DNA of 64,000 nucleotides from Bacteroidota bacterium (GTDB lineage Bacteria > Bacteroidota > Ignavibacteria > Ignavibacteriales > Ignavibacteriaceae), in NCBI GenBank assembly GCA_021815405.1, contig JAKAGV010000015.1, positions 103,860 through 167,859 on the forward strand, written 5' to 3'. Below, one piece after another: positions 34,720 to 44,032 of the stretch. How positions within the stretch are numbered: the stretch's first letter is position 1; each line of letters starts with the position of its first letter. A program made the translations under genes and the position numbers. The notes under the pieces are model-generated. The model searched no databases. It was given only the letters and a program-made list of their open reading frames with translations, and was not told the DNA's origin.

Positions 34720-35154
34720 TCATTTGATAGCTAAAATAACCGCGCCGGCTCCTATTAGTAAAATTCCGAACCAATGAAATGCAGATAGTTTTTCACTTAA
34801 AAATATTACGCCGAATATCGCTACTAAAACTACGCTTAATTTATCAATAGGTGCTACGCGCGAAGCCTCTCCTATTTTTAATGCGCGGAAATAACATATC
34901 CAAGAACCGCCAGTTGCAATCCCGGATAAGATTAAAAATGTTAAGCTTTTGGCTGATACATTTTTTAATGTTTGAAATTGATTAGTGAAAAAAAGTATTA
35001 TGCTTAATACAATAAGAATAACTATTGTACGTACAAAGGTTGCAAAATCAGAGTTAATATTTTCTACTCCAACCTTTGCAAAGATGGCTGTTAATGCGGC
35101 AAATATTGCCGAAAACGCCGCCCAAAATTGCCAGTATTGTAATAAACTTCTCAA
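34720..35154 (-). CDS. Single-domain EamA/DMT transporter
   Basis: The 144-residue protein holds one EamA module with five TM helices (AALTAIFAKVGVENINS near the start; FLILSGIATGGSWICYFRALKIGEASRVAPIDKLSVVL in the middle). Most EamA proteins have two modules in about 290 residues, so this half-size form should act as a dimer. The substrate is unknown. It is the fourth gene behind the crcB riboswitch, 22 bp after the PAP2 gene, so it is likely fluoride-induced. Confidence 0.8.
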   Translation of the reverse strand: MRSLLQYWQFWAAFSAIFAALTAIFAKVGVENINSDFATFVRTIVILIVLSIILFFTNQFQTLKNVSAKSLTFLILSGIATGGSWICYFRALKIGEASRVAPIDKLSVVLVAIFGVIFLSEKLSAFHWFGILLIGAGAVILAIK

Positions 35155-35176
35155 AATATATCCCTTATTTAATAAG

Positions 35177-36016
35177 CTAAAATGAATACAAAAACTCTAC
35201 ACCCAAACCTTTATTATAAAAATCAGGTACAATTGAAATTTTATTTCCAGCATCAGAATTACTTTCCGTCTTATCTAAGTTGACCACAGTATTTCCAATA
35301 AAATACCCAATTGCAGCGCCAAGAATAGAATCTGAGAGCCAATGGTCATCAACATACATGCGCTGAATAAAAGTTGTTCCGGCTAAAGAATATAAAATAA
35401 CTGTGGCGTAAGTATTATCAAGAGTACGCGCTAAAACCGAAGATACAGTAAAGGCAACAGTTATATCGCCGGATGGAAAAGAAGTATGAGCAAAATCAGT
35501 CTGAAAAAATTTAAAGTGATATGGTCCGTCATTCGTAAAAGGTCTACTGCGTCCAAAGATAGTTTTTAGCGTTAGGGTAGTTACCCCCGCATAAAAAAGC
35601 GCTTCGCCAAGATTTCTGCCAGTCTTTCTAATCACCGGCTCATCAAATATTAATCCTCCGGCATATAAAGCTGCGCCAAAAATTACTGCATTTTGGATAC
35701 CGCCATAAACATGTCCGACAGACGAAATATTGTTCAGAGTTTTATTCTGATTCGCTGCCCAGAATGTTCTTTCTTTTTTATCAATTAAAAAAGATATTGC
35801 AGTAGCAGAAACAACCGAACCGGTTACTATCCAATCTTTGCTTTGAAAGTAAATTGGAGCAGTAAATACTTTAATTCCATTATTGTAAAATGAGCCAATA
35901 TCACTGCCAACAACATGTAACAAATTATGCTTCTCTTTAACATCTTTAACTTGAGCATTGATAAAAATGTTTAAAGAACAAAAAAGCACTATTAGATAAT
36001 TAAATTTCTTAATCAA
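35177..36016 (-). CDS. PAP2-family phosphatase, periplasm/membrane, with PSGD motif
   Basis: The 279-residue protein has a signal peptide or first TM (about 4-22). PAP2 catalytic motifs are KTIFGRSRPF, FPSGDITVAF and IQRMYVDDHWLSDS. The motif-2 His is Asp, as in the PAP2 at 31476; motif 3 has Arg, His and Asp spaced as usual. Expected to remove phosphate from lipid or small substrates on the outer face of the membrane. It comes two bases after DUF190 in the crcB operon. Phosphatase active sites of many kinds bind fluoride, which fits its induction. Confidence 0.83.
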   Translation of the reverse strand: MIKKFNYLIVLFCSLNIFINAQVKDVKEKHNLLHVVGSDIGSFYNNGIKVFTAPIYFQSKDWIVTGSVVSATAISFLIDKKERTFWAANQNKTLNNISSVGHVYGGIQNAVIFGAALYAGGLIFDEPVIRKTGRNLGEALFYAGVTTLTLKTIFGRSRPFTNDGPYHFKFFQTDFAHTSFPSGDITVAFTVSSVLARTLDNTYATVILYSLAGTTFIQRMYVDDHWLSDSILGAAIGYFIGNTVVNLDKTESNSDAGNKISIVPDFYNKGLGVEFLYSF

Positions 36017-36018
36017 AT

Positions 36019-36387
36019 TTAATCAGTCTCATTGTGCACATATTTTATGATTTCTGCTTTTTCCATAGTAATTAAACCGCCGCAGTTTGCCTCTTCAAAA
36101 ATATCGTGTATGAATGGTAAAAACTGTGTGATTCTATCCTCTTCATCGACAATCTCAATTACAATCGGCATGTCTTCAGATAGTCGTAAGATTTTTGCAG
36201 TGTGCAACCTGCTAGTTTTTCCGTAGCTCATTATTCCTTTAAAGACTGTAGCTCCGGCAAGATGCTGTTTCCTTGCCTCCTGTACTATTCTTTCATATAC
36301 CGGAATATGATGAAGAATATCGGTTTCTCCGACAAAAATTCTAACGAGCTTGGCTTCGCCTTTTATTTCCATAGTGGAATCCTTCAT
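36019..36387 (-). CDS. DUF190 protein
   Basis: The 122-residue cytosolic protein matches DUF190: KLVRIFVGETDILHHIPVYE near the start, HLAGATVFKGIMSYG in the middle and MPIVIEIVDEEDRI later. It has a ferredoxin-like/PII-like fold. DUF190 genes are often next to crcB, as here (23 bp after crcB), and a role in regulating or supporting fluoride export is suspected but unproven. It was likely co-transcribed with crcB under the riboswitch. Confidence 0.88.
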   Translation of the reverse strand: MKDSTMEIKGEAKLVRIFVGETDILHHIPVYERIVQEARKQHLAGATVFKGIMSYGKTSRLHTAKILRLSEDMPIVIEIVDEEDRITQFLPFIHDIFEEANCGGLITMEKAEIIKYVHNETD

Positions 36388-36410
36388 ATTTTGATTACCT
36401 TATTTTTAAT

Positions 36411-36788
36411 TCAACCTAATGCTTTTGAAATTTTATATGATAAAAATAAAGCTAATAAAGTTAACACAATATTAGCAAGAATATTTATTCCTGCAAAGAA
36501 GAATTCTCTATCCTTAAATAAATTTATCGTCTCGTAAGAAAATGTGGAGAACGTAGTTAATCCGCCGCAAAAGCCTGTAGTTAATAGTATCCTCATCTCT
36601 GGTCCGATTAGTTCATTATCATTCAAATAGAACATAAATATGCCAATTAAAAAGCTTCCTAATACGTTAACCGAAAGAGTTCCGAACGGAAAATCTTCCG
36701 GTAAAATTTTGTATACGGCACTAGACATCCAGTACCGAAGCATTCCTCCAAATCCTGCTCCGGCAAATACAACAAAATAATTTTGCAA
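36411..36788 (-). CDS. crcB: Fluoride channel Fluc/CrcB
   Basis: The 125-residue protein with four TM helices forms dual-topology dimers that let fluoride leave the cell. Signature stretches are GAGFGGMLRYW (helix 1), FPFGTLSVNVLGSFLIG (helix 2, with the channel Asn) and LTTGFCGGLTTFSTFSYE (helix 3 break with the Phe residues and the Na+ site). A single homodimeric type is indicated, since there is only one copy. The start is TTG 36788 with AAAGAAAGGAATAAA ahead. It heads the operon crcB-DUF190-PAP2-EamA. Confidence 0.96.
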   Translation of the reverse strand: MQNYFVVFAGAGFGGMLRYWMSSAVYKILPEDFPFGTLSVNVLGSFLIGIFMFYLNDNELIGPEMRILLTTGFCGGLTTFSTFSYETINLFKDREFFFAGINILANIVLTLLALFLSYKISKALG

Positions 36789-36824
36789 TTTATTCCTTTC
36801 TTTTTTAAAATATTATCATCAATT

Positions 36825-36930
36825 GGTAGGAGTTATTAGACCTGAATATATTCTGCATTTAGCAATTTAAAAAGTCAGTTTAAAATCTTAAGCTCTTTTG
36901 CTTCATGATAATAATGCGAACCCCATCGCT
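36825..36930 (-). promoter_or_regulatory. crcB: Fluoride riboswitch (crcB motif) before crcB
   Basis: The leftward strand begins AGCGATGGGGTTCGCA and ends TAATAACTCCTACC, the two conserved ends of the crcB motif, here with a G-U pair in GGGGTT/AACTCC. Between them is an inner region of about 75 bases, longer than usual, with a small AAGC-GCTT hairpin. No clear terminator follows. The crcB start codon is 37 bases downstream, so translation control or a weak switch is possible. A TATATT box lies six bases before it. Confidence 0.78.
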
Positions 36931-37500
36931 GTTGCAAATATATTAAATCAAAAAAAAAATCTATATGACTTAGTGCATATTACTTTATCTAAACTATTAT
37001 TAAACAAATTTTCTTTTAAAAATTGGAAATATTTTCATCGCGGTAAAGATGAGTACGATTCAACATAAGCTTAACTTACCGGTTCAAACTTTAATTTGAG
37101 CTAAGCCCTTTAGCAATACTTGTAGTTTGTATTATCTCAAACCAAAATGCTTGAATACTGAATCATCTTCTTTGACTGCATGACTCATTGAAGGGTCCAT
37201 ATTATATGCATAAATCCCAATTTAAATGTAATTGTCTATGAGTAATTTTTTTAAAATTTGCCGGATGATTATCATTTAATAACTGAAGCTACACAAAGGA
37301 ATGATTTCGTCTGACAGTTATATCGTCGAACGCAAACCTGCATGGAGTCATACTACAATTTTAATAGCATTCATAACATTTTCAGAATACAACTCTTAAA
37401 AGAGTTAAGTTCGCCAATACAACTGTTGAACAACAGCGCAAATCAGGTGAGTGCTTTATGAGCTAATCTTCTGCTAACCATAGTCCAACGCTACTGCCTT
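36931..37500. other. Intergenic region, about 570 bp, decayed
   Basis: The stretch separates the crcB riboswitch and the end of the phosphoesterase gene. It contains a broken copy of the AACTGAAG...CAAAG repeat end (around 37280-37300) and no readable gene, tRNA or terminator with a good U-run. Confidence 0.35.
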
Positions 37501-40176
37501 TCAATTGTCTTTATCATCTTTTCCTGCGTATTTAGCCGGGTAATCTTTGTCTTTCTTTACGGAAGACCAAATGATATGGTTCAGCAAATCGTCGTTCCCC
37601 ATATCAATCCCCAGCTTCGACATTTCCAATGAAGCTTTAGCATAATGCCTTTGAATACCATTCAAAGAACTCAAAGGCGGGTTCATCTCGTTAAGCGGAA
37701 TAAAATTGCTAACGAAAGTGTAAGGAGTTAAATCCGGCTTATCTGAAAATACATTAAACATTGGCTTAGCCGTAGCATCTTCAATATTCATTGGTGGAAT
37801 TCCAAGAATTTGTTCAATAGTACGAATTAAAGATGTCTGGTTATATTCAGTGGAAACTACTTTGTCATTTCTTGTGTAGGGACTGATAATCAACCCGACA
37901 GTTCTATAAGCCGAAACATGGTCCCATCCATCCTGTGAATCATCTTCAGTAATAAAGACTACCGTGTTTTCCCAGAATCTGCTGTGAGTAAGTGCATCTA
38001 TAATTTTACCCAACGCCAGGTCGTTATCAGCAACCATAGCTCGCGGTGTCGGAAATCCTGGAGCAGTTCCGGCGGTATGGTCATTAGGTAATGCCATAAT
38101 AGTTAAATCCGGGAAATGGTCGCCGGGTTCTTGTTCAAATTTTTTCAATTCAGAAATGAATGCTTCGGCACGAATCTGATCTGTAATATTATGATTATCA
38201 TAACCCGGGAAATCCGGCGCCAAAATACCTCTGACCCTTTCAATGGTAGTATAGTTAGTAAATTTAAAAGGTTTGCCATTAAGGTAATCCTTGTAAATAC
38301 CGGTCCATTTCTCGCCGCTGTTCCAACGCGGAATAGCGGTTTCACCGTAGATTCTAACGCTCTTTCCATGATCCATCGCATCATCCCATAAAAATCCCGT
38401 TTTCGGATAAGCCATAGCATCATATAAAACGTGTGTATAGCTTCTGAACCAAGCTCTCACATTCTTTTCAATGTAATCAGTAGTAATCGAAGCGTCTGTC
38501 CACACATGACCTTCAGCGGAACATTTTCCGGAAGCGCGATAGTTATCCAGCAAAACAAAATCTTTAACAAGATTATGCACATTAGGAGTCACTTTTTCTC
38601 CGAACGTACACAGAGCAGTATCACCGTTTCCTTTTTTTACATCACCAAGTATTTGATCATAGGTACGATTTTCCCGGATAATATATACCACATGTTTGAA
38701 TACAGAAGGTTCTCCGATATGTTGAGGAACCGGAACCGGTTTTATATTTTTCCTTGGAAGCAGAGTTAAAAGCGCCAGCCTTTTTTGTGCGTTGTTTTTT
38801 ATTACATTCTTTGTATCGGTTTCCAGCGTTTTATTATCCGGAACCGGGATAACCGAAACAACAGCCAGCATCCTATGCGTATTGAATGCACCTGCAGTTG
38901 ATGAGAACTTTCCATCTTTTGAGTTAAACAGTTTGAAAGCACTGTCATTTTTATTTTTAGTGGTAAGTATAGCTCCAAATCCTTCAATATCGGCTACGTA
39001 TAACATATTATTGTTACCCAGTATTACGCCACCCGGATAAGCTGCTGTTGGAATAAAACCTAATATTTTGCTTTTGAGAGATAAGGAATTTGCCGAGGCT
39101 TTTTTCCCAAGTGAAATTACCGCCAGTGCATCATCCATACCATTGGCGACATAGAGAGTTTTTCCTTCAGGTGAAAGAGCAAGACCGTTTGGAGAATCTC
39201 CGTAATAAGGATTTCTCGCATGATTCAGCCTTACTGAAATTGTCTCCGAAACCCGGTTTGTTTTCGTGTTGATAACGCTGATATTATCGTCATTGCCGTT
39301 GGCGACAAAAACAAATTTTTGGTCAGAACTGCTGATTATTTTATTAGGATGCAATCCCACATTAATTACTTTTATGGTATTTCCTGTTACAGGATTCAAA
39401 ACGCTGACTGCACCGCTTGATACAGCACCAAACTTATTAACCTTTGCTTCTTCCCAAGGAATTCCTGCAGTATTTTTATCGCCTGGTGAAGGAACAATTC
39501 CAGACCAATCGGAAACAAAAAGTTTTTCTTTAGCCATCGTAATTCCGTATGGAGCCAATCCTACAGGCTTTTGCCATATTATTTTTCCGGAATTGAGGTT
39601 TAGTTTAACCACTTCGTCGTTACCGTTTAGAACAAGGTAAACCACATCATTCCCGTTTTCTTTTTTAATAACCATTTCGTTGGGCAGAGAAGCTGCTACT
39701 CCTTTCTTGGGTGGGAATTCATAGCCGTTTACAATTTTGCCCGTTTGCCCATTCCATTCAGCTTGCATCAACTTGTTCCTAGTTCCCCAAAGTACATACT
39801 GTTTGTCGTTTTCCTGAAGCCAGATTATCCCGGAGTAGGTGCTCATTCCGTTGCTTTTATCATATTTTGAAATCTTGAGATCATAAAGGATTTTATTGTC
39901 TGATGTATTCACAAATACAACACTATAGCGACTTTCTACTGCAAGAGTTTTGCCATCAGGAGAAAGTGCCACATCCAAAGCATGATTTTCCAGTGCGGAA
40001 TCTCCGAAAATAATCTGCTCACCAGCCGGTTTCAAAATCTTATTGTAAGGCATGGTAAGTGTGGTATCTATTATTTGAACTATAGCAGTTGAGTCTTGTT
40101 TTATTTGAAAAGGTGAGTCAGCTGCTGTATATATAATTGTTGCAAAAACAATAAAAGGTATAAAATATTTTTTCAT
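37501..40176 (-). CDS. Beta-propeller fused to phosphoesterase (alkaline phosphatase superfamily)
   Basis: The 891-residue secreted protein has a signal peptide (about 1-19). The first ~430 residues form a YncE-like seven-blade propeller (PDGKTLAVES, FVFVANGNDDNISVINTKTNR, SPEGKTLYVANGMDDALAV). The second half is a phosphoesterase: HVVYIIRENRTYDQILGD with the metal-binding Glu/Asn/Thr, CSAEGHVWTDA, MALPNDHTAGT and FITEDDSQDGWDHVSAYR. This domain pair is a known bifunctional YncE/alkaline phosphatase type. Role: phosphate release or surface binding. It has its own long upstream gap and no aptamer that I can see, although it sits in the fluoride superlocus. Confidence 0.85.
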   Translation of the reverse strand: MKKYFIPFIVFATIIYTAADSPFQIKQDSTAIVQIIDTTLTMPYNKILKPAGEQIIFGDSALENHALDVALSPDGKTLAVESRYSVVFVNTSDNKILYDLKISKYDKSNGMSTYSGIIWLQENDKQYVLWGTRNKLMQAEWNGQTGKIVNGYEFPPKKGVAASLPNEMVIKKENGNDVVYLVLNGNDEVVKLNLNSGKIIWQKPVGLAPYGITMAKEKLFVSDWSGIVPSPGDKNTAGIPWEEAKVNKFGAVSSGAVSVLNPVTGNTIKVINVGLHPNKIISSSDQKFVFVANGNDDNISVINTKTNRVSETISVRLNHARNPYYGDSPNGLALSPEGKTLYVANGMDDALAVISLGKKASANSLSLKSKILGFIPTAAYPGGVILGNNNMLYVADIEGFGAILTTKNKNDSAFKLFNSKDGKFSSTAGAFNTHRMLAVVSVIPVPDNKTLETDTKNVIKNNAQKRLALLTLLPRKNIKPVPVPQHIGEPSVFKHVVYIIRENRTYDQILGDVKKGNGDTALCTFGEKVTPNVHNLVKDFVLLDNYRASGKCSAEGHVWTDASITTDYIEKNVRAWFRSYTHVLYDAMAYPKTGFLWDDAMDHGKSVRIYGETAIPRWNSGEKWTGIYKDYLNGKPFKFTNYTTIERVRGILAPDFPGYDNHNITDQIRAEAFISELKKFEQEPGDHFPDLTIMALPNDHTAGTAPGFPTPRAMVADNDLALGKIIDALTHSRFWENTVVFITEDDSQDGWDHVSAYRTVGLIISPYTRNDKVVSTEYNQTSLIRTIEQILGIPPMNIEDATAKPMFNVFSDKPDLTPYTFVSNFIPLNEMNPPLSSLNGIQRHYAKASLEMSKLGIDMGNDDLLNHIIWSSVKKDKDYPAKYAGKDDKDN

Positions 40177-40310
40177 ATAATAATTTTTTCAGTTGATAAA
40201 GATTCACTTTTCCTTTTCGTAAAAGTAATGTCTAAAATTTTCAATCGCAATTAACAAAAATGTAAAAGAAGAGAAAGTTATCCAACTTTTTTTCGCAAAG
40301 CACTCCGGTT

Positions 40311-40336
40311 AAATTCATATTGATGAGCTACAAAAA
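40311..40336. other. Short copy of the MutS-like gene tail
   Basis: AAATTCATATTGATGAGCTAC and the A-run after it match 41001-41026 inside the MutS-like gene (codons for the VTHQYEF block) at 25 of 26 positions. It could be the last trace of a duplicated copy. Confidence 0.4.
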
Positions 40337-40474
40337 AATATTTCTATTGCTCTGATGAGTTTTGATTTGTCAATCTAAACAAATGAATGTAGTAACATTT
40401 TAAGTTTACTTTACGATATACTTTGCAAAAGACAGATTATATATTACAAGAATTACTTTATCAATTTATTTTAA

Positions 40475-40858
40475 GAGCAGACTGAAGAAGTAAAAGATAA
40501 AATAGATTATGTTCTTTATTTAATAAGAATCGCCGCCAGAATTCTTCAAAAGTTTTTTAAACATATTGAAGGGACTGATTGTCTTTATGAGATTAGAATT
40601 AGATTAGAGGAGAACATCATTCGCATTTTTTCATGTTTTGATGAAGGTAACCTTGTTGTTTTATTTAACGGACTTCATAAGAAATCACTGACAACACCGA
40701 AGACGGCAATAGAATTAGTAATAAAACTTAAAAAGAATAGAAGCAAAAAAAGTTTCATTTCTAGGATAGAAAAAGATAGAAGTGATATTCAACTCTCTAT
40801 TCTTTACTGCTTGATTGGACTTGGGTTTGGTAAGAAGATTTCTCTAACGATTGATTGA
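40475..40858 (+). pseudogene. Truncated RelE/HigB-type (Gp49-like) toxin relic
   Basis: One frame reads QTEEVKDKIDYVLYLIRIAA, then KFFKHIEGTDCLYEIRIRLE, NIIRIFSCFDEGNLVVLFNG and KKSLTTPKTAIELVIKLKK. This is the body of a phage-derived Gp49-like/HigB toxin of the RelE superfamily. An in-frame TAA at 40472-40474 cuts the usual N-terminal strand, no start codon is present, and the tail runs on past the normal end. No HigA-type antitoxin gene follows. It is a dead remnant. Confidence 0.65.
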
Positions 40859-42407
40859 ATATCTTTTCATACAAATCTTCGCCATAGCTCGTCTGCAATG
40901 GTTCTCCTTCAAGAACACGGAATGATCTTGTGCCGTCTTCCAGCCTTTCTGCTCTTAAGAATATAGCATCGGGCATTTTCTTTTCGAAAAATCCATGTGC
41001 AAATTCATATTGATGAGTTACAAAAATTACTTTTATTCTACTTTCAATTAAAGCCTTTGTAATCTGCTTTGCTATTTCCGAACCTTCCCTTTCATTAGTA
41101 GCTGCAAAGGACTCATTTAGGAGTATAATCGAGCCGGGTTTTATATTATTCACAATTTCATTCATCCTGCTAAGTTCTTCATCAAATTTACCGCTTTCCA
41201 TCGCAGTATCCTCTTCTCTTTTGAAATGAGTAATTATACTTTCATGAACTTCAGCCTTAAAGGATTCTGCAGGCACAAACATTCCTGCCTGCATCATCAA
41301 CTGAGAAATTCCAATACTTCGCAGAAAAGTAGATTTGCCGCCTGTATTTGCACCGGTTATTATGAACAGAATTTTATCAATGGCATGAAGATTATTACTT
41401 ACTACTTTCTTCTCTGCGCTTAAAGCAAGATTAACATCATATAATCCGGTAAACGACATCATTCTTTCACCACACTTTACAGGGACAGGGAAACAAACCT
41501 GCTCATTTAATTCGGCAAGATGCAAACGCAAATTCAGGCAGCCGATATAAAAAGCTAACTCAGTCCTTAGCGCATGGAAAAAATTTAGCACATGGTCCGC
41601 CGATTGAGCCAATGCATTAGCGACAAGATTTAAGCCTTGGTTGCGCAATTCATATAAAGCTCTGCTTCCGGCTTCATCACGCGGGCTTACTTCAAACGTA
41701 TATCCTGGCAGTTTTTTTTGCATTAACCGATCAAACCAATTCCTTTTGTCTTCATACGGTCTATTGAGGATATAATTAGTACCTTTGTTGCCTCTGCCTA
41801 ATTCCGCATTTATTAGAACGCCGTCTTCAAATTCTAATTGCCTAAAATGTTCTTCAATAACTGATAAATACTCATCGTTCAATTCCTGTCTCAGCGTCTT
41901 AAACAATTTTATGAATCCCTCGGAGGCAAACTTTTCTTCATTCTGTTCTGCATAATCTCTTAACTTCCGAAGCATTTCCGTAAACATCTTAAGCTTATCT
42001 AAAGATTCGTGCAGGATGCTTGAAGGAGAACTAAAAAGTCCCCACCAATGACTTGCCTTTTCTTTCTCAATTGCATCAATCAACAACCGGTATAAATCTC
42101 TAACTAATTGTTCATTCGTCATACAGTCATTCAATATACCTTGCCTGTACAAAATTGTTTCAGCATCAGTTAAAGAAGACAGCACAATAATCTTCCCGGT
42201 TTCATAGAGGAAATTGTCTCCGTCAGCCATTTTGCTTAATAAAATATCGAGCCCTAAATCCTTAGTTAATGCCTCTTCATTCCAGGGCAAGAATTGTTTA
42301 AGGCTTAGTTTTTCATCTGTCTCCCAAGCACGCGGTTTTCTTTCTCTTTGCATTAAAATTTGCTTTGGGTCCAAATCTTTATCTTTAAATAATAAAAATG
42401 CTTTCAT
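40797..42407 (-). CDS. MutS-like ATPase, second of a pair
   Basis: The 536-residue protein has the C-terminal ATPase of MutS: FIITGANTGGKSTFLRSIG (Walker A), SGKFDEELSRMNEIV, SIILLNESFAAT (Walker B with Glu) and VIFVTHQYEFAH (switch His). The mismatch-recognition domain I is missing; a helical lever/clamp region (about 60-330) remains. It overlaps the preceding MutS-like gene by four bases (ATGA), so the two are translated together and may form a heterodimer. Unlike MutS1 it should not read mismatches. It is behind a fluoride riboswitch. Confidence 0.85.
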   Translation of the reverse strand: MKAFLLFKDKDLDPKQILMQRERKPRAWETDEKLSLKQFLPWNEEALTKDLGLDILLSKMADGDNFLYETGKIIVLSSLTDAETILYRQGILNDCMTNEQLVRDLYRLLIDAIEKEKASHWWGLFSSPSSILHESLDKLKMFTEMLRKLRDYAEQNEEKFASEGFIKLFKTLRQELNDEYLSVIEEHFRQLEFEDGVLINAELGRGNKGTNYILNRPYEDKRNWFDRLMQKKLPGYTFEVSPRDEAGSRALYELRNQGLNLVANALAQSADHVLNFFHALRTELAFYIGCLNLRLHLAELNEQVCFPVPVKCGERMMSFTGLYDVNLALSAEKKVVSNNLHAIDKILFIITGANTGGKSTFLRSIGISQLMMQAGMFVPAESFKAEVHESIITHFKREEDTAMESGKFDEELSRMNEIVNNIKPGSIILLNESFAATNEREGSEIAKQITKALIESRIKVIFVTHQYEFAHGFFEKKMPDAIFLRAERLEDGTRSFRVLEGEPLQTSYGEDLYEKIFNQSLEKSSYQTQVQSSSKE

Positions 42408-43999
42408 TGCATTATCCTGTTTTTTAAGCTGCTGTAAGTTAGCCGGTACTTTTCTGCAATTGCCAAGGCGTAAGCAAGCCCGTCAGCCTGTCGTCTTACT
42501 ATTTTAAAGGTACGTAATGCTGGATTATCAGGGACAATATTACTAGTCATAGATACTGTCTTCTCGTTAAAAGAAGCCAGCTCATCAACAAACGTAACCC
42601 AAACGCAGAGTGTGTCAAGTTCTAAAATTCTTTCCATTAATCTTGTACTCAAAAAGCTCACGTCTTGAATTGTTGTAGAATTGAAAATCTCATTCATAAT
42701 TATGATTGAACGTGATGTTGCTTGTTCTAATATGGAGTAAATCCTTGTCAAATCATCTTCAAGTTTGCCGCGTAGGTTTTCAACTTTCTCTGATCGTTCA
42801 AATTGAGTAAAAATATTATCGAAGTGAAATAGCTGAGCTTTGCTTCCCGGTACGGGGCATCCTAAACTAGCAAGATAATGAATCTGTCCAAAGACTCTTG
42901 CAAAAGTAGTCTTTCCACCCTGGTTCGGTCCGGTTATAACTATAATACGTTCTTCACCTTCTAAATAAAAATCATTACAGACTACTTGTTTGCCATTACC
43001 TGTTTGTCTGGCTTGCTTGCCGTTCGAAACGGAAGACAACTCATTAAGTTTATTAGCTAATGCTAAATCAAATCCTTCATAATTATATATTTCTTTACCT
43101 GTTCCTTTTGGAGTTGTTTCCGAAATTACCGGATAACAAAACTTCAGTCCGCTTTGCTTAAATTTTTCAATATGTTCTAAGTATGCAATATAGAAGTGGA
43201 TTTCTCTATCGTAGACTTCGATAGTTTCATCGATAAATGCCGCATTCTCCTTATAAAAATTTTCCAGTTTAGAAAACAAACCAGAATTTAGTTGAGCAAC
43301 AAAATTTAATATTTGGGCTTCAATAGGATTCATATACTCCGGTGTTGAATCATATTTAATTCTATAATCCTTTACAGCACCTTGCTTAAATTTTTGAAAA
43401 GTCTTTTCAATTTCATCACTGTAGTTAATGCCAGGCTCATAATTTTGAACTGTAAAAGAATTATTTTGTATGATAATGCGGTACTTTATTTTAGCAAGCT
43501 CCTCGTTCAATTTTTTTACTTCGTTATAATATGAAGTAAAGTGTTTGCTCTTTATGTAATTTTGTAAATAATCTTTAAATGAAACTAAACCTCGCGATTT
43601 TAATTGAACTGAGTTTAGGTCCCCGGAGAATTTCTTAATTGTTTCGCAATAAATTTCTACTGCATACAAAAACCAAATTTCTTTTTGATGTTGGTAATAT
43701 AATTTTTCAACAAGCTTGAGATAATTTTTTACTTTTTGCATTTCCTCAGCAAAGAATTTTACATGCTCGTAAACCAATTCATTTTCCAAATCCTTAAAAA
43801 CCTCGTGCCGGTAATGTATTGAATCGACGGTATTAAGTGACAAATAAAAGAAAGGATTTAAATTGTATTCAGACCATTTTGAAGCAATTGCATCAACAAC
43901 CTGATCTAAATTTAAATCAATAAAAAATGGAGGAGATTCCGCGTTTTGTGCTTTGAGTTGTTCTGACTTTTTATCAAAGAGAATACTGATGAAGCTCAT
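42404..43999 (-). CDS. MutS-like ATPase, first of a pair, under a fluoride riboswitch
   Basis: The 531-residue protein is mostly helical for about 320 residues, then shows MutS domain V: IIVITGPNQGGKTTFARVFG (Walker A), NLRGKLEDDLTRIYSIL, SIIIMNEIFNSTTIQD (Walker B) and VWVTFVDELASF where MutS has the VTHY/H switch. The His of that switch is Phe here, so the two partners are not equal. No mismatch domain. The ATG 43999 has AGAAAGGAAAAATTTTT ahead. I recall that MutS-like genes are among those linked to the crcB motif. The function is unknown. Confidence 0.83.
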   Translation of the reverse strand: MSFISILFDKKSEQLKAQNAESPPFFIDLNLDQVVDAIASKWSEYNLNPFFYLSLNTVDSIHYRHEVFKDLENELVYEHVKFFAEEMQKVKNYLKLVEKLYYQHQKEIWFLYAVEIYCETIKKFSGDLNSVQLKSRGLVSFKDYLQNYIKSKHFTSYYNEVKKLNEELAKIKYRIIIQNNSFTVQNYEPGINYSDEIEKTFQKFKQGAVKDYRIKYDSTPEYMNPIEAQILNFVAQLNSGLFSKLENFYKENAAFIDETIEVYDREIHFYIAYLEHIEKFKQSGLKFCYPVISETTPKGTGKEIYNYEGFDLALANKLNELSSVSNGKQARQTGNGKQVVCNDFYLEGEERIIVITGPNQGGKTTFARVFGQIHYLASLGCPVPGSKAQLFHFDNIFTQFERSEKVENLRGKLEDDLTRIYSILEQATSRSIIIMNEIFNSTTIQDVSFLSTRLMERILELDTLCVWVTFVDELASFNEKTVSMTSNIVPDNPALRTFKIVRRQADGLAYALAIAEKYRLTYSSLKNRIMQ

Positions 44000-44017
44000 A
44001 AAAATTTTTCCTTTCTG

Positions 44018-44032
44018 CCAATTTTTAATTGG
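44018..44032 (-). promoter_or_regulatory. Small hairpin between aptamer and RBS of the MutS-like gene
   Basis: CCAATTAAAAATTGG forms a six-bp stem just upstream of the AGAAAGGA ribosome-binding site. It may be part of the switch's expression platform, but no U-run follows. Confidence 0.4.

Noticed and set aside
37371..37420. Possible seventh fluoride aptamer (GAGTTAAGTTCGCC)
   Set aside because: Only a few bases agree; the GCGATGG start and the ACTCCTAC strand are not both present and no gene starts nearby.
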